A stretch of DNA of 64,000 bases from Mesaphorura yosii (lineage: Eukaryota > Arthropoda > Collembola > Poduromorpha > Tullbergiidae), in assembly GCA_009869945.1 (NCBI GenBank), contig WIXG01000035.1:186001-250000 (forward strand), in the 5' to 3' direction. The notes beneath the pieces were generated by a model that had not been told where the DNA came from, did not search any database, and saw only the letters and a program-made list of their open reading frames with translations. The translations under genes were made by a program, and so were the position numbers. The number at the start of each line of letters is the position of its first letter. The first letter of the stretch is position 1. Positions 34,101 through 47,829 of this stretch are shown here, one piece after another.

Positions 34101-37100
34101 GAATCTGATTTGCGAAAAAATTGAAAATGTGAAATTTTGATTTTATTCCATTGAATTTCACACAACTTTTTCAAAATCAGCAAAAACATCGTTCCCAGAA
34201 AGCAAGCCTGTGAGCAAAAATTAGCTCACCATTGAATTGGCATATTTTTCACACTACAAGACGAGTGGTGGAGCCCTCGATGATCTTTGCTTTGTGTATC
34301 TTAAACTTCGAAATTAATTAATTCTGCTTTCGTTCAGAGTCCCTCTCACCAGAGCTCGAGTTCGAATTCTTTCACTTTTGTACTCGAGAAAGTTTCTTTT
34401 GAAGAATGTGGTTTCGTTGCAGAACCGAGAATCGTTGACTTTGGCTGGAAATCTAGTCTTTTCGTTTGTTTCGGGGGTTGTGACCATGAAGAAGTAGAGC
34501 ATGATTAATGAAATCAGGAACCGCACTCCAGGAAATGCAGACCACAACTTTTAACATACTAACATATTTTTATTAATTTCCATTCCATTCATACTAGAGA
34601 GAAATCTCAGTTTAGCAGTGCCATTGGAGACTACATTTATTCAAGTTATCCCAAAGCTCAAGCATGGATTCCTGTAAAATGCAAAGGAATTGCGAGGTCG
34701 GAATAATTGCGTATTTCTTCTTAAAACTAGTTAGATGAAATGTAGATAGGAAATATATAATTGTAGTGCAGAGTTGCATTCCACGTCTAGATTCTAAGAA
34801 CATCGTGAAATAGAACTCGAACTAGCTGCAGCCTCGCATTGTTAGAAAGATGAGAATGGAAGCAGATCAAGAGGATAACGAAAGCTGTAATAGAAAATTC
34901 AGCCGCAGCCTCCAATGCTGCACGATGTGGATCACCGTTGCGTACGGTGTCTCAGTTCAGTGCGTTGTGCTGTCTTCCTTTGTTTAATATTTGCAATATA
35001 ATATTTAATATTATTATTGTACACTTGTAACCTGACTTGACTTGAGCTCACAGCGTGTCCTACACGAAATGGAGGCTTACGCAAAATTATTAAGCTAAAG
35101 TGAAAGTGAATGCTTAAGATTCTTTCCCCTTCCCTTTGAAGTGTAAGCAAGTTAAGCGTTGTACTGTGCAGCTGTGTTGTTATTCACGGCGAGCGACAAG
35201 ATGCACCTCACGTTTTCCGAATTCAAAGAACAGAAGATGTATTCTCGGAGACTAGGAACTGTATAAAATATTATTATTAATTGTGAGATGGTTCAGCAAA
35301 GATACGGAATTTGACTTTCAGACTACTTTATTCATTATGATTATTATTAGTAGAATGTTGCCGTTGTTCGTCCACAACGCAATGCAGAGAATTACACACG
35401 AGAAAAAATAGAGTCCTCCAGGGACATTTTAGACTTAAGCTCTGTCTCATTCTTTCTCCCGTACTAAATACTTGTAATATGCAAATGCAATAAAGGCTTG
35501 AAACTGTGTACTCAGTTTGTGTCGTATTTGTGTAAATAAAGCTGCCTTCTCTAGAACCTATTCTCTGCAGGCTGCATAATCGTAATAACATTAGGCAGAA
35601 ATGAGTAAATACAATTTCAGGTTATAAAGTAGTTTCTCTATTCGCCCTTAATTGATTCTACCCTTTTCTGCCACCGTCATCTCCTGTACTTGCATCTTAC
35701 ATTTTGCAGAGCGTGCCTAGTTTTAAAATATGTTTGCAAAAATATTTCCGCTTCAATGTCGCACATAATGGTTTGCAAAATTGAGACTTTTCCGACATCA
35801 GCTCGTACTACTTCTTGCACTATTGCTGGAAAACTTCATGCCATTTAAGAATATTTATCACTATCGTGGACAATTCATTCTTGTAGCCTCATTGCCCATT
35901 CAGATATTCTAAATGATTATTATGGGCTGTTTAGCTTTAATTTCACTTCTTTTATGCTGTTTCTCTGCCCTCGCATAACAATTGTACTTAAGAAAGATAA
36001 AAATGTCCCTCATGACTTTTTGTACAAGTGCTACTAATTAATATTAAATGTTTCAAATCTAAAGAGACCTTTTCCAACCCGTGTTTTATTACCATGCTTA
36101 ATTTAAACAATTAAAACTGAAATATGGCTCAAAAGTTAATCACCTTTTTTATGACTTTGTTGTTTCTCGAGAGAGAGAGAGAGAGAGAGACGCGAATGAC
36201 AAATTGGGGCTCCGACTCGAATAAAATTCCGAGGGCCTGCCATAATAATAATAAATGTCAATTGTCTTAATTCAATCTTACGGCCCACGCGCTCTTATTC
36301 TGTTTTCCCCGGCTCCACCCGCGTGCGCAAGCAGATTAAGGGCGAGGCGCGAAGGAAAAGATGATACTTATGACTTTAAGTAGAAAATAAATGATTTGAT
36401 GATGATGGGCCTAATAATAATGGTCCCGTGGCAAAGAAGATACGAGGAGAGGCCATGCAGGGCAGGAGTGTAAAACACGAAAAAAGTGGAGAAAGTTGGA
36501 CGAATTTCGTGGCTCGTTTGTCTCCTGTGTCAAGGGAGAGGAGCTTCATCCCTTCAAAAAAAAACCATGTACTATCAAAGTAGCACATGGCCCGGACAAT
36601 CTCTTCCAGTGCAACTTATTGCATGCAACAATCACATCGTGTTACTTCTTCCTCGGACATCAGATTACAAACATTTGACCATGAAGGAATTTATCAGTGT
36701 ACCGAGTTGTGCGCTGCAGTGCCCGTCGCTGATGTCCCCGCTCACGAGGCTCTTTTCCAGCCGGGGTTTCTGAGGTTTATTTTATTTTTGACTGGGAGAA
36801 TTGGTTTTGGTTGTCGTCTTGGTCGTTATGTGTCTGCGTGCTTGAGATTAGATACGAGTCACTTGGGCATGGTTAAGGTCGACATGTCCAAGAAAAGTGT
36901 GTATCTGTCGTCGCCTCGGTTCATTCATTCGATGTCTCGTGTCTTCATCTTTTCTCTCGCGTTTTCGATGCAATTCGGAAGGAGCGCAGCAGAGAAATAA
37001 AGAGTTTGCGTGTCCACCAGAATGTATTGGAGCTCTGGGTACAATTTTCGCACATTTTTGTCATCAGCTTTTTCTTCTTTTGCGTCGCTCCTTTTTTCAC

Positions 37101-40100
37101 AGGAAGGGCGAAGGTTCTTTTCCTCGCGCTGGGCTCGTTTATCAGAGATGAAAGTTCATTCTCTGTTAAATCAGTTAGGATTGCTTTCACTGCTCTGTCC
37201 TGGCCCGGCTGGCTGTAATGTAGTAACTCACCCAGGGGATTACAAAATCAAACCTTCGCCTTAATAAAATGAAAAGCCGCGAAGAAAGCGAGGTCATAAG
37301 ATAATTCCGCTTTCTCCACGCCATTGCGCTAGTTGAGTTATTTTTATTGTTACAAGTTGCGCCTTATGGCCGTTTTGTTTCTCTTGGAAATCATCCTTGT
37401 AATGATCATTATCATCATCATTACGACGCTGCACCAGTTTAAGGGCGGGATGAATGGGCCGCGACGGCCGTTGCGTGATTTGTGTATGCACTTGCTGTTT
37501 GCGAAGAAGGTGTGGGCAGCAACAAACTGTTACACGGATGTCGCGTGACTGACCAACATTTGCTCACGCTCCTATCTTACTTAACACACACTTTACTAAA
37601 ATGCAGTTCTGAGAGATACGCGATATGCTTACACCAGACTAGACCGTGCCTCCGAACTTACTATCAATATTTGAGTTTCGAAAGAAACTCAGTTGGCAGC
37701 TCATGATTAAGCGAAGGGGTTGATGACACAATTTCTTGTCTTTCTTTCACAGAGCAATCAGCATACGAGACTAAGTTTCTTGGCACACTTAAAAATGTTA
37801 CGCAGATCCAGGGAAAAGATGCGAGTTTCACGTGCATGGTGGAGAACCTCGGCGGCCATCGGGTAAGTTCTCCAAACTTAAAGCATATTTTCGAATTCCG
37901 GTGCAGTGGCGGCGCTCCTTCCCAACTCAGAACGGGGTTTACAAATTAGATGGGTGCAAATTATTTAATTTGATTAATCACGTAATGAGTTTAGTATATT
38001 TGGATGCAGTCTGACCGGGTTTCATTCAAACTCAAACTTTTCTATGTTTATTTATCCTCAACTTTGTACGTTCGACTCGTGGCTCTCGGTTTTGCTCGTA
38101 TTTTCTAGTGCTTGAAAGTAAAACAAACGAGATGGCAAAGAAAAATACAATCAGTATTCACAAAAGGTAGTCGCAATAAGTTTGGCTGCAACACTTCTGA
38201 ATAGTAAACTTTATATTACTTTGGTTGCTCAGTTCACGCTAACCTGAGTACATACAGAAGCTGTGAAAGAGAGTAGCAATATTTTGGACGGTTTTAATTA
38301 ATACATGACAAAAAAGTTATCCCAATGTGCTCATTGTATTTGCATAGAGTGATTTATTACTCCAGTTGTCTTTTCAAAATATATAGCTTTCCATTGCCTT
38401 GCACCGCGATGTTGGCTTTTCAGAAACGAGCACAATGGCAGACCACGAGCCCATCTTTTTCACTGTATGAACCCATAGCACGTGAATACGTACAGAAACC
38501 ACCGTATAATGTGATTAAGTGCATGTCGTTCGGGGCTCGTATCAACGTACGACCAATTCGTCCGTTTGCCACGAAACAATTCAGTATTATGAAATCATAA
38601 TTCCTGTAAAATATGACAAGACCAGCGATTTGGGGAAAGGTAGCGACAAGCATTGAATCGGTTGAAACCTTGTAAAATTGCAACAGTTGAACATTCACTC
38701 ATTTCCGTGGGTTAATTGGCAAATCTTCTAACTTATTTCCATTTTCTGTACGAAAGATTGGCACCAGTTCAAGCTTTCTGGATAACAAAATCAGGGTACA
38801 GGACAAAAGTTTCTGACTGAATACTATTGCTTTGTACTCGCGGCTCGAGTCTTTCATGTCCACGAAATTGCAGTGGCTACAAATAGGGTATTTGTATTGA
38901 TTTCCTGTTCTGGATCGGTCAGCTAACCGTTCGCTATTCTATTTTGAGAACGCACCCCTTCAGTTAACAGCGCAACGAGTTGCGTGAAGCCTTCGCAGGA
39001 AATGATACGGTGCTTAGTTCGTGCAACGTGCTTTATCAACTGTCGAACGCATTATTAAACAATTTGATTATAGAGCAGAAAATGAATAGATAGAATATTC
39101 CAATCTATTATTAATCGCGCTTCACATTCACGAGGCGGTCGAGCTGCGAGGGAGTTTGGCTTCCAGTGTCATTTGTATGTATGACTTTAAGCTAACGTTT
39201 GGTTTTGGAATCGTGACTGATGAGTCTGCACAGCGCTGCTGTCAATAAGTATGTGACAATGTTGTCTTCGTTTGTACCCATAGATTGCTTGGATTAAGGT
39301 TGACTCCAAAGCCATACTTGCTATTCACGATCATGTCATCACGAATAATGCACGACTCTCCGTCACGATGAATGACAAGGTTACGTGGACTTTGCACATC
39401 AAGAACGTGCAGCGGAGCGATAATGGGTGGTACATGTGCCAAGTCAATACCGGTGAAGTCAAAAAGCAGGTAAGTTTCTTGCCCAGTTTTGTAGGGTGAT
39501 TTCATTTGTCATGAAACGCGGAACTCGTTTCGTAAATGGTAATTATAAGTGCAAAAGTTTGAACGGTAGGATAAATGATTTTATTGATTTTATGCAACGC
39601 AATGTTTACAAATTCGACTATTTGGACTTTCCTCGTTCTCTCATTGCTTTGTTGCTTTACACAATTTGTATTTTCTCTGTTTGAAAATCGGATTTTGAAC
39701 TCAAAGTTGCATTGATGCAACAAGCAACATAATCCTTCATGATTTATTTTTCCGCACCATGCAACATGATGATTGTGAATAATTGCTTGTGCGGTGTGGT
39801 AGAGTCCGTATTGTTTCACTACAACCCAATTTCGTGTGGAAATGCGAAACTGATGCACAATGCGTAATGCTTTTAGATGGCTTACTTGGAAGTGGTGATT
39901 CCCCCTGACATTGCATCCGATGAAACATCTGGCGACTTGATGGTGCCCGAAGGTGGGACAGCAAAATTAATCTGCCGGGCACGTGGCTACCCAAAGCCGG
40001 TAATTACGTGGAGGAAAGAGGATGGGAATCACATCATCATCAAAGAAGGTCAAGGTGGAAAGAGAAAAGGTGATCTTTTCTTTCTTGCCTTCTTCATGTT

Positions 40101-43100
40101 TAATGAATTTTTTAATGCAAAATCTCTCCATTTTGTCACCAGTCAAATCTTACGAGGGCGAAATTTTAAACCTGCCCAAAATCACACGAAGTGAGATGGG
40201 CGCTTATCTCTGCATTGCATCGAGTAAGTACCGTTGAGCGTTCCAGAACCTACGAGTAGTTCATGTGTATCAATTTGAACTTTTGAAATTACAGACGGCG
40301 TCCCTCCTTCAGTCAGCAAGCGAATGACGGTTCAAGTGCATTGTAAGTTCAGATTATTATCGTTTATGATTACGTACGTGCGGTAAAACTTGTAAGAAAT
40401 CAAGGGCTCTTTGGTACTGGCAATTTTAACCGCGTTGTCTGGAACAAACTGCTGTCAATCATTTGTCACTCCTGGTTGGCTGAGAACATTTTGCGTATTC
40501 TGACATAAAGACTGGTACGAAGAACAAACTTTTCATGACATTCTCAAACTGAAGAAGATGAATAAACTTAACAGGTGCGCTTAGTACCGAGGTTGTGCAA
40601 AGTATGATAATGCAGTGCCTCCTCACGCATTAGCAATATAAAAACAATTTCGGTCTCGTCCGGAATGAATACGGAAAGGTCCAGGTTCTGTCGTTCCGCG
40701 TGAAGGGGATGAAGTTGAATGTTTGACTTTTAAGCAGAGCCTAAGTCAACCACTTTCAGACTACTTTTGCCAGATACGAACACCGTGAAAGGCAAGTTTA
40801 CTGCACACCGCATACGGCAAAAATATCCATTAATCAAAATTGAAGGAGCAACCAGCTCCTATCGGGCATTCACTGTTGGCATGCACAGTATATCAATGCT
40901 GTGTGCGATGAAAGCGTAAAAGATGTGCCGAACTTGTGAGCAAAGGTTTAGATCGTTGTTGCATACAGCGGGGAAGAAGAAAAGTTTCCACCGTCACCGT
41001 CGAAGAAAGAAGCGGGCTGAAATTCAGGAAGGGAAGATACCGGCGGAGGAGCTTTGTTAACAACGCACACGCGCAAGTATGGCGCGAATACAATAGATTA
41101 TTTCAGCACGGGCACGACTTGCATGACTTACGAAAATATTTGCAGTGAAACTTTTTCGAATTTCGTTGGTCGAAGTTGCAGAACAGAAATTAATCATGCA
41201 AATTTCAGCTCTTTCCGATTAATTGGTTTTGAGTTCAATAACAGATTTGCTTTAAGTGGTGAAGCATGTTCGAACGCAACTTTGAATAGGTCACCTAAAA
41301 GTAAAAGTTTACGGGAATGCTTGCAGCCGAACGTGTTTTCTCAACACAATGAAACGGCATGAGAAGTGATACCGCTGCTGGCATTATTTTCCTATTTACG
41401 TAATAGAATTGGGTACAACGGAAGTTCAAGTTTGCATTCCATTCTTATTTCTCCATTCATTTCCTCCACTTCTCCTTCACTTCCATTCGAGGAATCGCAA
41501 TCGCATTACTTAGCATGATTGAAATACAACTGCAGATAATTGTTTGGGCCAGGAACCCCAGAGCACAAGATGAAACCTACCTGCGCCTGCTTCCACTTTT
41601 GTATTCACCTATTATTCTGATTGCATCTCCAGAACTGCTTATTTAACCGACGAAAAACTCTCGCCAAAGAGTTTGGGACATTATTTTGCAATTTATTCAA
41701 ATAAAATGCGTAACCAAAACCGAGCAAACGAAAAGTGGTGTACGTACCTCACGCACTGTGTGCTCCCTCAAAATGCAGTGTTCAAAAAGTTAATTGATTG
41801 GTCGTTAATGACACTCATTATGACTACGATCTCCATTACGTTTACGAGTTTACGCATTATGCTAATTAAGCGTACCTTACTTTTGCTTCTTTGCAGTTCA
41901 TCCCCTCATTCAGGTCCCTAATCAACTCGTTGCCGCTCCACGAGGGCTTGATGTTACCCTGGAATGTTTGGCGGAAGCGTCCCCGAAGGCGATCAATTAC
42001 TGGACGAGAGACAACGGTGCGTGAGTAAAATTCGTGGTTAAAGCGAATAGAAGAAGCGAACGAACGAAGGCTGCTACTATTTAATGGCAGAATACGAATA
42101 GCACATAGCATAGCAGGGGCATGGTATATGACAATGCCGTGCGCATAAAGTAAAATATGAAGATACAGAATGATTCATCATGATGTTGCAAACAGAGACA
42201 AAAAGAGGAATTTTTCACAGATGAAACATGCAAAAGGTTGGGCTGGTAAATTGCACATGAATAATTAGATTATTTGTCAGTGCCTCCGAATGCTAAATAA
42301 TTCGTTTAAATGGGAGGACAGAACTCGCCACTATTTGTGAGCTTACGTGATCTGTTTCAAATGTAGAGTCACAGATACTTATCGATTATCGAGACAACAC
42401 TGCGCAAATACGGCCAGCGCCGAGATGAAAATGCTGTATTCGATCTCATATGCCATAAATGTTAAGAAATGAGTTGAATTGAACGACAAATCGACTGCTA
42501 AACGTCGTCTGTCGGCGCGCGTCTCATAAGATAAACTTTCTTTTACATTAAGCTGTCGCATTGTCTTTACGCTCAACTCAACTTCTTTCTCGTCTCGTGG
42601 GCGAGTGATGCGGTGGTGTCTAACCCAATAATCCAAAAATGCTTTGCTGAGTCATTTTCGGCATAATTAAACTCTTCCTAAACACATTACTCATTTTATA
42701 CGCATTTCAGCGCGCACGACTTCCTCGTTCCATTCAAATATTCATGTGGCATAATGTGCTGAGACAGATTTGGCCGTTAACCCCTTCACGGCGCGGTGCA
42801 GATGCCGAGCCAACACTTTCTCTCTTCTCTGGCATTCGCGTTATTACGTTGTTACGCTATTGCTATTATGTAATATCATTAATTAATTACAAATGACGAC
42901 AGAATGGAACAGTGCAAGGCGAGTGGTGAGGCAACTTCTGTTCCGGTGGTCTGCCATTTTGCTGCGCGATTAATAAAGTCCAAATACTCAAATACCAAGC
43001 AGGGAAAATATGGGGAACATGACAGGGCCAAAATTCCAATGTCATAGTTCGCATGTGTCAAAAGTAGAAATTGCTGCTCCTGCTTTTCGTGAACCTGTCT

Positions 43101-46100
43101 GGCGTTATTAACGTAGTGTTTATTTATATCGCCCAGTTCTGTTTAGATTCATGCTACTACGAGAGTTCAATAATTCGGGCATTTTAATGAAAGTGCATCT
43201 GCGACATCGGTCGCCGTCATCGCAGCATCCGAGTTCCGGTTTGCCGAGCTCCCCTCCAGTGGTGTTTTACGTGAATTTAATAGGTGTGCACAGCAATCAC
43301 TTACACGGCTTATGATCTGCCACTGACTTTGACGGAACGCTGCTTCTCGCAGCACAGAGCTCTGTCTGCACGGCACAAAAAGGGCGAGAGGATTCCTTTG
43401 TTACGTTTTGTGTATTCTATTCACATGTAAAATGTCGGCTCCTTTGCATCTTGTTTTCTTTACATTTTTCTGCAGAATTCGTTTTTATAACTTCTTGTAC
43501 TTTGTTGCGGGCGTGCTTTCTCCTTTTTCTCCGTCATGTTCATGCGACGGCATTCGGGATGTATTTAAACTGTTCCTTTGTTCTGCTGTTGAAAAGTGTG
43601 CGAGCAGGAAAGTAAAAGGCGAATAAATGAAAAGAATGCGTGGAATGCAATAGATCTTCGGCTCCTCTCTCAGAAAATGCATTTTTGCTTAGAAATCTTC
43701 ACCCGTTTTTCTTTCTCTCTCTTGATGCTTGTAAAGTAAACCAGTGTGAGGGTATCGTCTTCCGAACGTAGCTCAGAAACTACAACATTACACCACTTTT
43801 AACATCACCAGCTCATAAAGTGCATAGCATATCGATGTTGTACATCACATTTCACTACTCCACTCTCGAGCTGAGCTGTTCGTTCTTCACGGCCAAGTCG
43901 ACTAGAAAATGTTTGTTGATCGACATGAAGTATGCACGATCTCGGATGGGTGACTTTTGTAATTTCACCCATATGTGAAATATAACTGTGCATAAAATAA
44001 GGAAGACAGGTTCCTCCAATTCCTTGTCTCCCTTGTGCACAGCGAAATATTCGATTCCGTTTGCTGTAATACTCGTCTTGAGCTTTCTTTTCTGACAGAC
44101 GACAATTGCACTTTTATTTTTGCTCCGCTATCAAAACCACCCAAACAATTTGTTCCTTTTGTGTTTTCGATCTCATCAAATGCAGCAGAGGTTTTGTTTT
44201 TCCAAAATCACGATTTCGTCACGCGATGCAACGTGTAATGCTGTTTAATACAGTTCGGCGTACAAAATTAATGAACTCATTCAGTTTTCAAGTACGAGCT
44301 GAATTTTTGAGCTCTAAAGTTTGAAGCCGGCAAACGTCAGAACAATGGAATATGAGTGTAGAAAAAGTGAGTTCTTGTCGCAGCAATTGCCTAGTTCGAT
44401 ATTTTACGTGAGAAAATATTCCTGACTTTGAATACTTGCGATTGCCAGATTTATGCGAATTTCGTTATTTCCCGTTCCGGTGTACCATTTTGTGGTTTTA
44501 CAGCCACAAATCATACTTGCACGAACAGATAGGTCATGCACCGAGTTAATATGTGCGAAAGAAGAGTAGGCGAATCCCCAACAAGTTCGTTGCAAGTGCG
44601 TTCATCACATGTTTGCGATAACAGCGACGTGGAATCTATTAGGAAATAGAAAAACCACAACCCTTGCACTGAATTGTAAAGGATGAGGAAAAGGTTGTAA
44701 TAGATTCACTTACTATTACCATTTCTTTAGAACACGCATGACTTTTTAGCCAAGTGTGTTTTCTCCTGACATTCCAAAAGCATAATTCATGTCGAAAATG
44801 ATTTTAAATAACACAGTGCGAAAGCTTTCAAGCGCAGTCACATTCGCGCCATGCCACCTCATCATAATTTCTAAATGCATGTTATCAGTCCGACAAAGCA
44901 GATCAAAAGGTGGGCAGCAAAAGTTCAGAATTACGATTGGTTGCATTTATTAATGCCGAATGTGCAAGTGTAAAAAGTTTAAAGTAACACGAGACAAGCC
45001 AAGAAACTCTCGCGGCTGATGGAAATGGGAGAAGGCAGCGGAAAGGAAGCATGATCTAATCATTTCTGAATTAAGTTCAACAGTATTTTTCTTATATATT
45101 TTCCTTTACTCTTTTCCGGGAACAGCAAGCGTCTTTTACAAGTCAGCTCTATGTGTGCAACTATTGAATTGATCTCTTGCACATCTTGCACCGCCGTTCC
45201 CGCTCTCATTCTTCGGCTTGTTTGTTTTTCTTTCAAAGTGATCATCTCACTTTCACTTCTCTGCGCCCTGTTGTTACATCATACAATCATCATACTTGGT
45301 TAAAGTGGAAAATGCTTTCTTTTCCACGCAGCCCACATTTTTGGCAATTTCTTTTTGTCAAGTGCAGACACAGAGTATAAAGAAACGCGGCAGCTCTTTG
45401 CCGCTATCACTCAGACTCTTGGGCGAGGTGGTGGTCGGGCTTCGTTCCACATCTTGCCCGTTGGATTCTATTATGCGTACGAACAATGGTTAAAGAGCGT
45501 GGCAAGGCGCGGCGTGTGCGGTGCGATGTTCAGGAAACAGAGCTGCGACTCGCAGTGAAAGATACAATATGGTCTTCCTTCCTCGTTCCTCGCCGTGACT
45601 GACAAGGGTGGCTGGTTTTGTTTTGTCTCCTTCGAGTGCTTTCTTGTTCCTTTCATTTACCTTAGATAACACGATGATGCTGACTGACCTGTTCGCTGTT
45701 TCCCTTCTCCCGGTTCGTTATTGGAACCGATACTTTCTTATAATTTGCTCATTTATGTCTTTATCAAGAGAGAAAATAAGAGAAAAATCTCATTAGTTTC
45801 ACCAGATTCTAAAAAGTCTTGCTTTATCCGGCCGAGCGCTAACAAGACAATATGCGATGGCGAGCAGCGCGGTGACGGTGACTCTTTTACGTTCGTTTAT
45901 TTACTCAGCGAGTCAGGCAGCCATTGACTGGTTTGGTGGCTCTGCAGGAATGAAGATAAGTTTGACAAAAGTACACAAACATGCTACGCGTTCGCGTCAC
46001 AGCCACGATTAGATCTAATTTAACAAACGAGCACAATGTTCATTGGATGCGCGCCGCGATAGGAAAAGTAAATTAGAAAACTGAATTTGCATTTATGATT

Positions 46101-47829
46101 GTGTTGCGCGTTATGTCGTGCCAAGCCATTCTACACAATCCAATTAACCTACTTTTTAAAATTACAGTTACAGCCTGTAGTCTACAGTCTGAAGTCACAC
46201 TTCAATAACATTTTTACATTGTCTGTTATTGTTTTTGCAGGGGAAATGATAATTACAAACGAGAAGTTCAACATGACTGAGGAGATACTCTCGCAATACG
46301 GCGTGAGGATGCGACTTCAAATAAAGTCTCTTGGAACTCGAGACTTTTCGGGTTATAAGTGTGTTTCTCAGAATTCAATGGGCAATGCTGAGGGTGCAAT
46401 TCATATTCATGGTACGTAACAACTATTTCCCTCTTCCTCTTTGCCGTTTCCAGCTACCCGGCATTCCATCGTCTTGTCTTGTTTCTCGTACTCGGGTCGA
46501 TCCCACCCGTGTTTCGGGTGCTCATATTTTTCACCATAATGTTGGAGTGTATTTTTTCTCATTTTCACTTCGTTACAATGCTATATGAACCTCGAACAGT
46601 TGTTAGCCCCATTTACGGTATGCATTATACATGTCCTGGCTTAAGACAACCAACCAGCATGCATTTGTCTGCGTAAAGAGCATTTTTCATTTCATGTACA
46701 AATAATAACCATAACTTTCTCTTTGGTGGTGGTGTAAGCAGAACAAAAATCCCTCTTAACTCGACGCTTATGTTTTTGAACCCGCACTCTTCTTTGATAT
46801 TGAATAATTTATAAATGTGTTGAATACATTATCAACCGTCAAAACTGAAGAGGAGAGTGCGTGAAGTCTGCTTGATACTTTATGATGCTGTAATATTTAC
46901 CAACAACTGCCAGTAATGTTTGAGCAGCTTCACTCATCTCTTTTGGTCAAAGACTTGCTGTGAGATTTGACTCCGCGTTCCGTTCCGTGCCTTTCCTATG
47001 CATGCTGAACGGCGGGAGTGAAAGTGAGTGGCGGGTGGCAGGCATCGCCTGACATGCCAGCGCGTCTGACATCGACTGACTGATTTATGACATCCACGAT
47101 TCACCCTCTCATGCGAAATATGAAATATGACGAGAACCTCGTTACTAAATTATGAATACGCAATTCATTTTACAAAATGGTGCCAAATTCATCGACACAC
47201 GAATTAATTACAGCATGTATTTCGTTTCAGAACTCAACCCAGTTCCAGTGGGTGGTGATGGGTCGAATGATAACTACATTCAGCCGGCTGCCAGTGAGTA
47301 CGCGGAGTACGGGGACGACAACGACGTGGACGATGACGAACGAGATGAGAACGAGGGCAATTTCGACAGCATGAACAACGAGTACGGCGGTGGTGATCGT
47401 CGTAATAAAAATAAAAATAGTCATAAGCATAATCAAGAGCAGAATCAGCAGCAGCGAAACAGCAGACGTAGAGACAGTACGAGGGGTCCACTAATGGACT
47501 CATTTCCACCGGGCGGAGGCGGAGGTCGCAGCCTGGATCATCGCAGGACGAGTTTGGCGAGTGGTGCCACTAGAATTAGCCATTTTAGCTTAATAACCTG
47601 TAACACTAAAATTAATTATCATGTTAGTTTTGTTGCTATCATTACGCTTATTAGCCAGTACTTAACATGCAAGCTTAATGAATTCAGCCATCATCTAAGC
47701 TTTTGTTCAGCATTTTTTGCGAACCTTTTCTTGATGTTATTGTATACTTTGTTAACTTTTTCAAGTAATTCTTGCGGCAGACTGTGCTTGCTTCTTCTCA
47801 CAGCGTCAGTAGTTTTTTCAACTACATAA
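28141..47829 (+). CDS. DIP-family (Dpr-interacting, lachesin/IgLON-like) three-Ig cell adhesion protein, GPI-anchored
   Basis: Nine exons with continuous phase: 28141-28234 (signal peptide, tentative), 37753-37862, 39284-39469, 39877-40069, 40143-40223, 40295-40342, 41897-42016, 46241-46411, 47231-47829; 533 residues. Ig1 (about 36-130) has ASFTCMVENLGGHR, IAWIKVDSKAILAIH and WYMCQVNTGEVKKQ. Ig2 (about 131-238) has LEVVIPPDIASDETSGDL, GAYLCIA and the DIP-typical NGVPPSVSKR. Ig3 (about 239-335) has LECLAEASPKAINYWTRDNG and GYKCVSQNSMGNAEG. DIPs are neuronal surface receptors that bind Dpr proteins and specify synaptic partners. The tail is acidic, then Asn/Gln/Arg-rich, and ends in hydrophobic stretches finishing CGRLCLLLLTASVVF, consistent with GPI attachment. 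Introns reach 9.5 kb. Exon 1 was picked because its GTCAGT donor gives the needed phase 1; the rest is firm. Confidence 0.92.
28235..37752. other. Large noncoding interval, probable first intron of the DIP gene
   Basis: About 9.5 kb with no exon I can support on either strand. If the signal-peptide exon at 28141 is correct, this is intron 1. The sequence is AT-rich with scattered ATTATT runs and one (GA)11 microsatellite. Confidence 0.5.
36169..36190 (+). repeat. (GA)11 microsatellite
   Basis: Perfect GA dinucleotide run of 22 bp, lying in the presumed first intron of the DIP gene. Confidence 0.95.
37863..39283. other. Intron of the DIP gene
   Basis: Bounded by CGG|GTAAGT and ..CATAG|ATTGCTTGG. 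No other gene seen inside. Confidence 0.85.
40343..41896. other. Intron of the DIP gene
   Basis: Bounded by a GTAAGT donor after the NGVPPSVSKR exon and the acceptor TTGCAG before the first Ig3 exon. No other gene seen. Confidence 0.85.
42017..46240. other. 4.2-kb intron inside Ig3 of the DIP gene
   Basis: Splits the third Ig domain after WTRDN in phase 1, as in other DIP genes. The interior is AT-rich; I see no coding exon, tRNA or transposon. Open frames inside have no motif. Confidence 0.8.
46412..47230. other. Last intron of the DIP gene
   Basis: Bounded by a GTACGT donor and the acceptor TTTCAG. It separates Ig3 from the GPI-tail exon. Confidence 0.85.

Noticed and set aside
34355-34385. 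GAGTTCGAATTC resembling a tRNA T arm
   Set aside because: The flanking sequence does not fold into a cloverleaf by inspection.
46470-46520. GGGTCGATCCC resembling a tRNA B box
   Set aside because: No A box, acceptor stem or anticodon arm at the required distance; it lies in a DIP intron.
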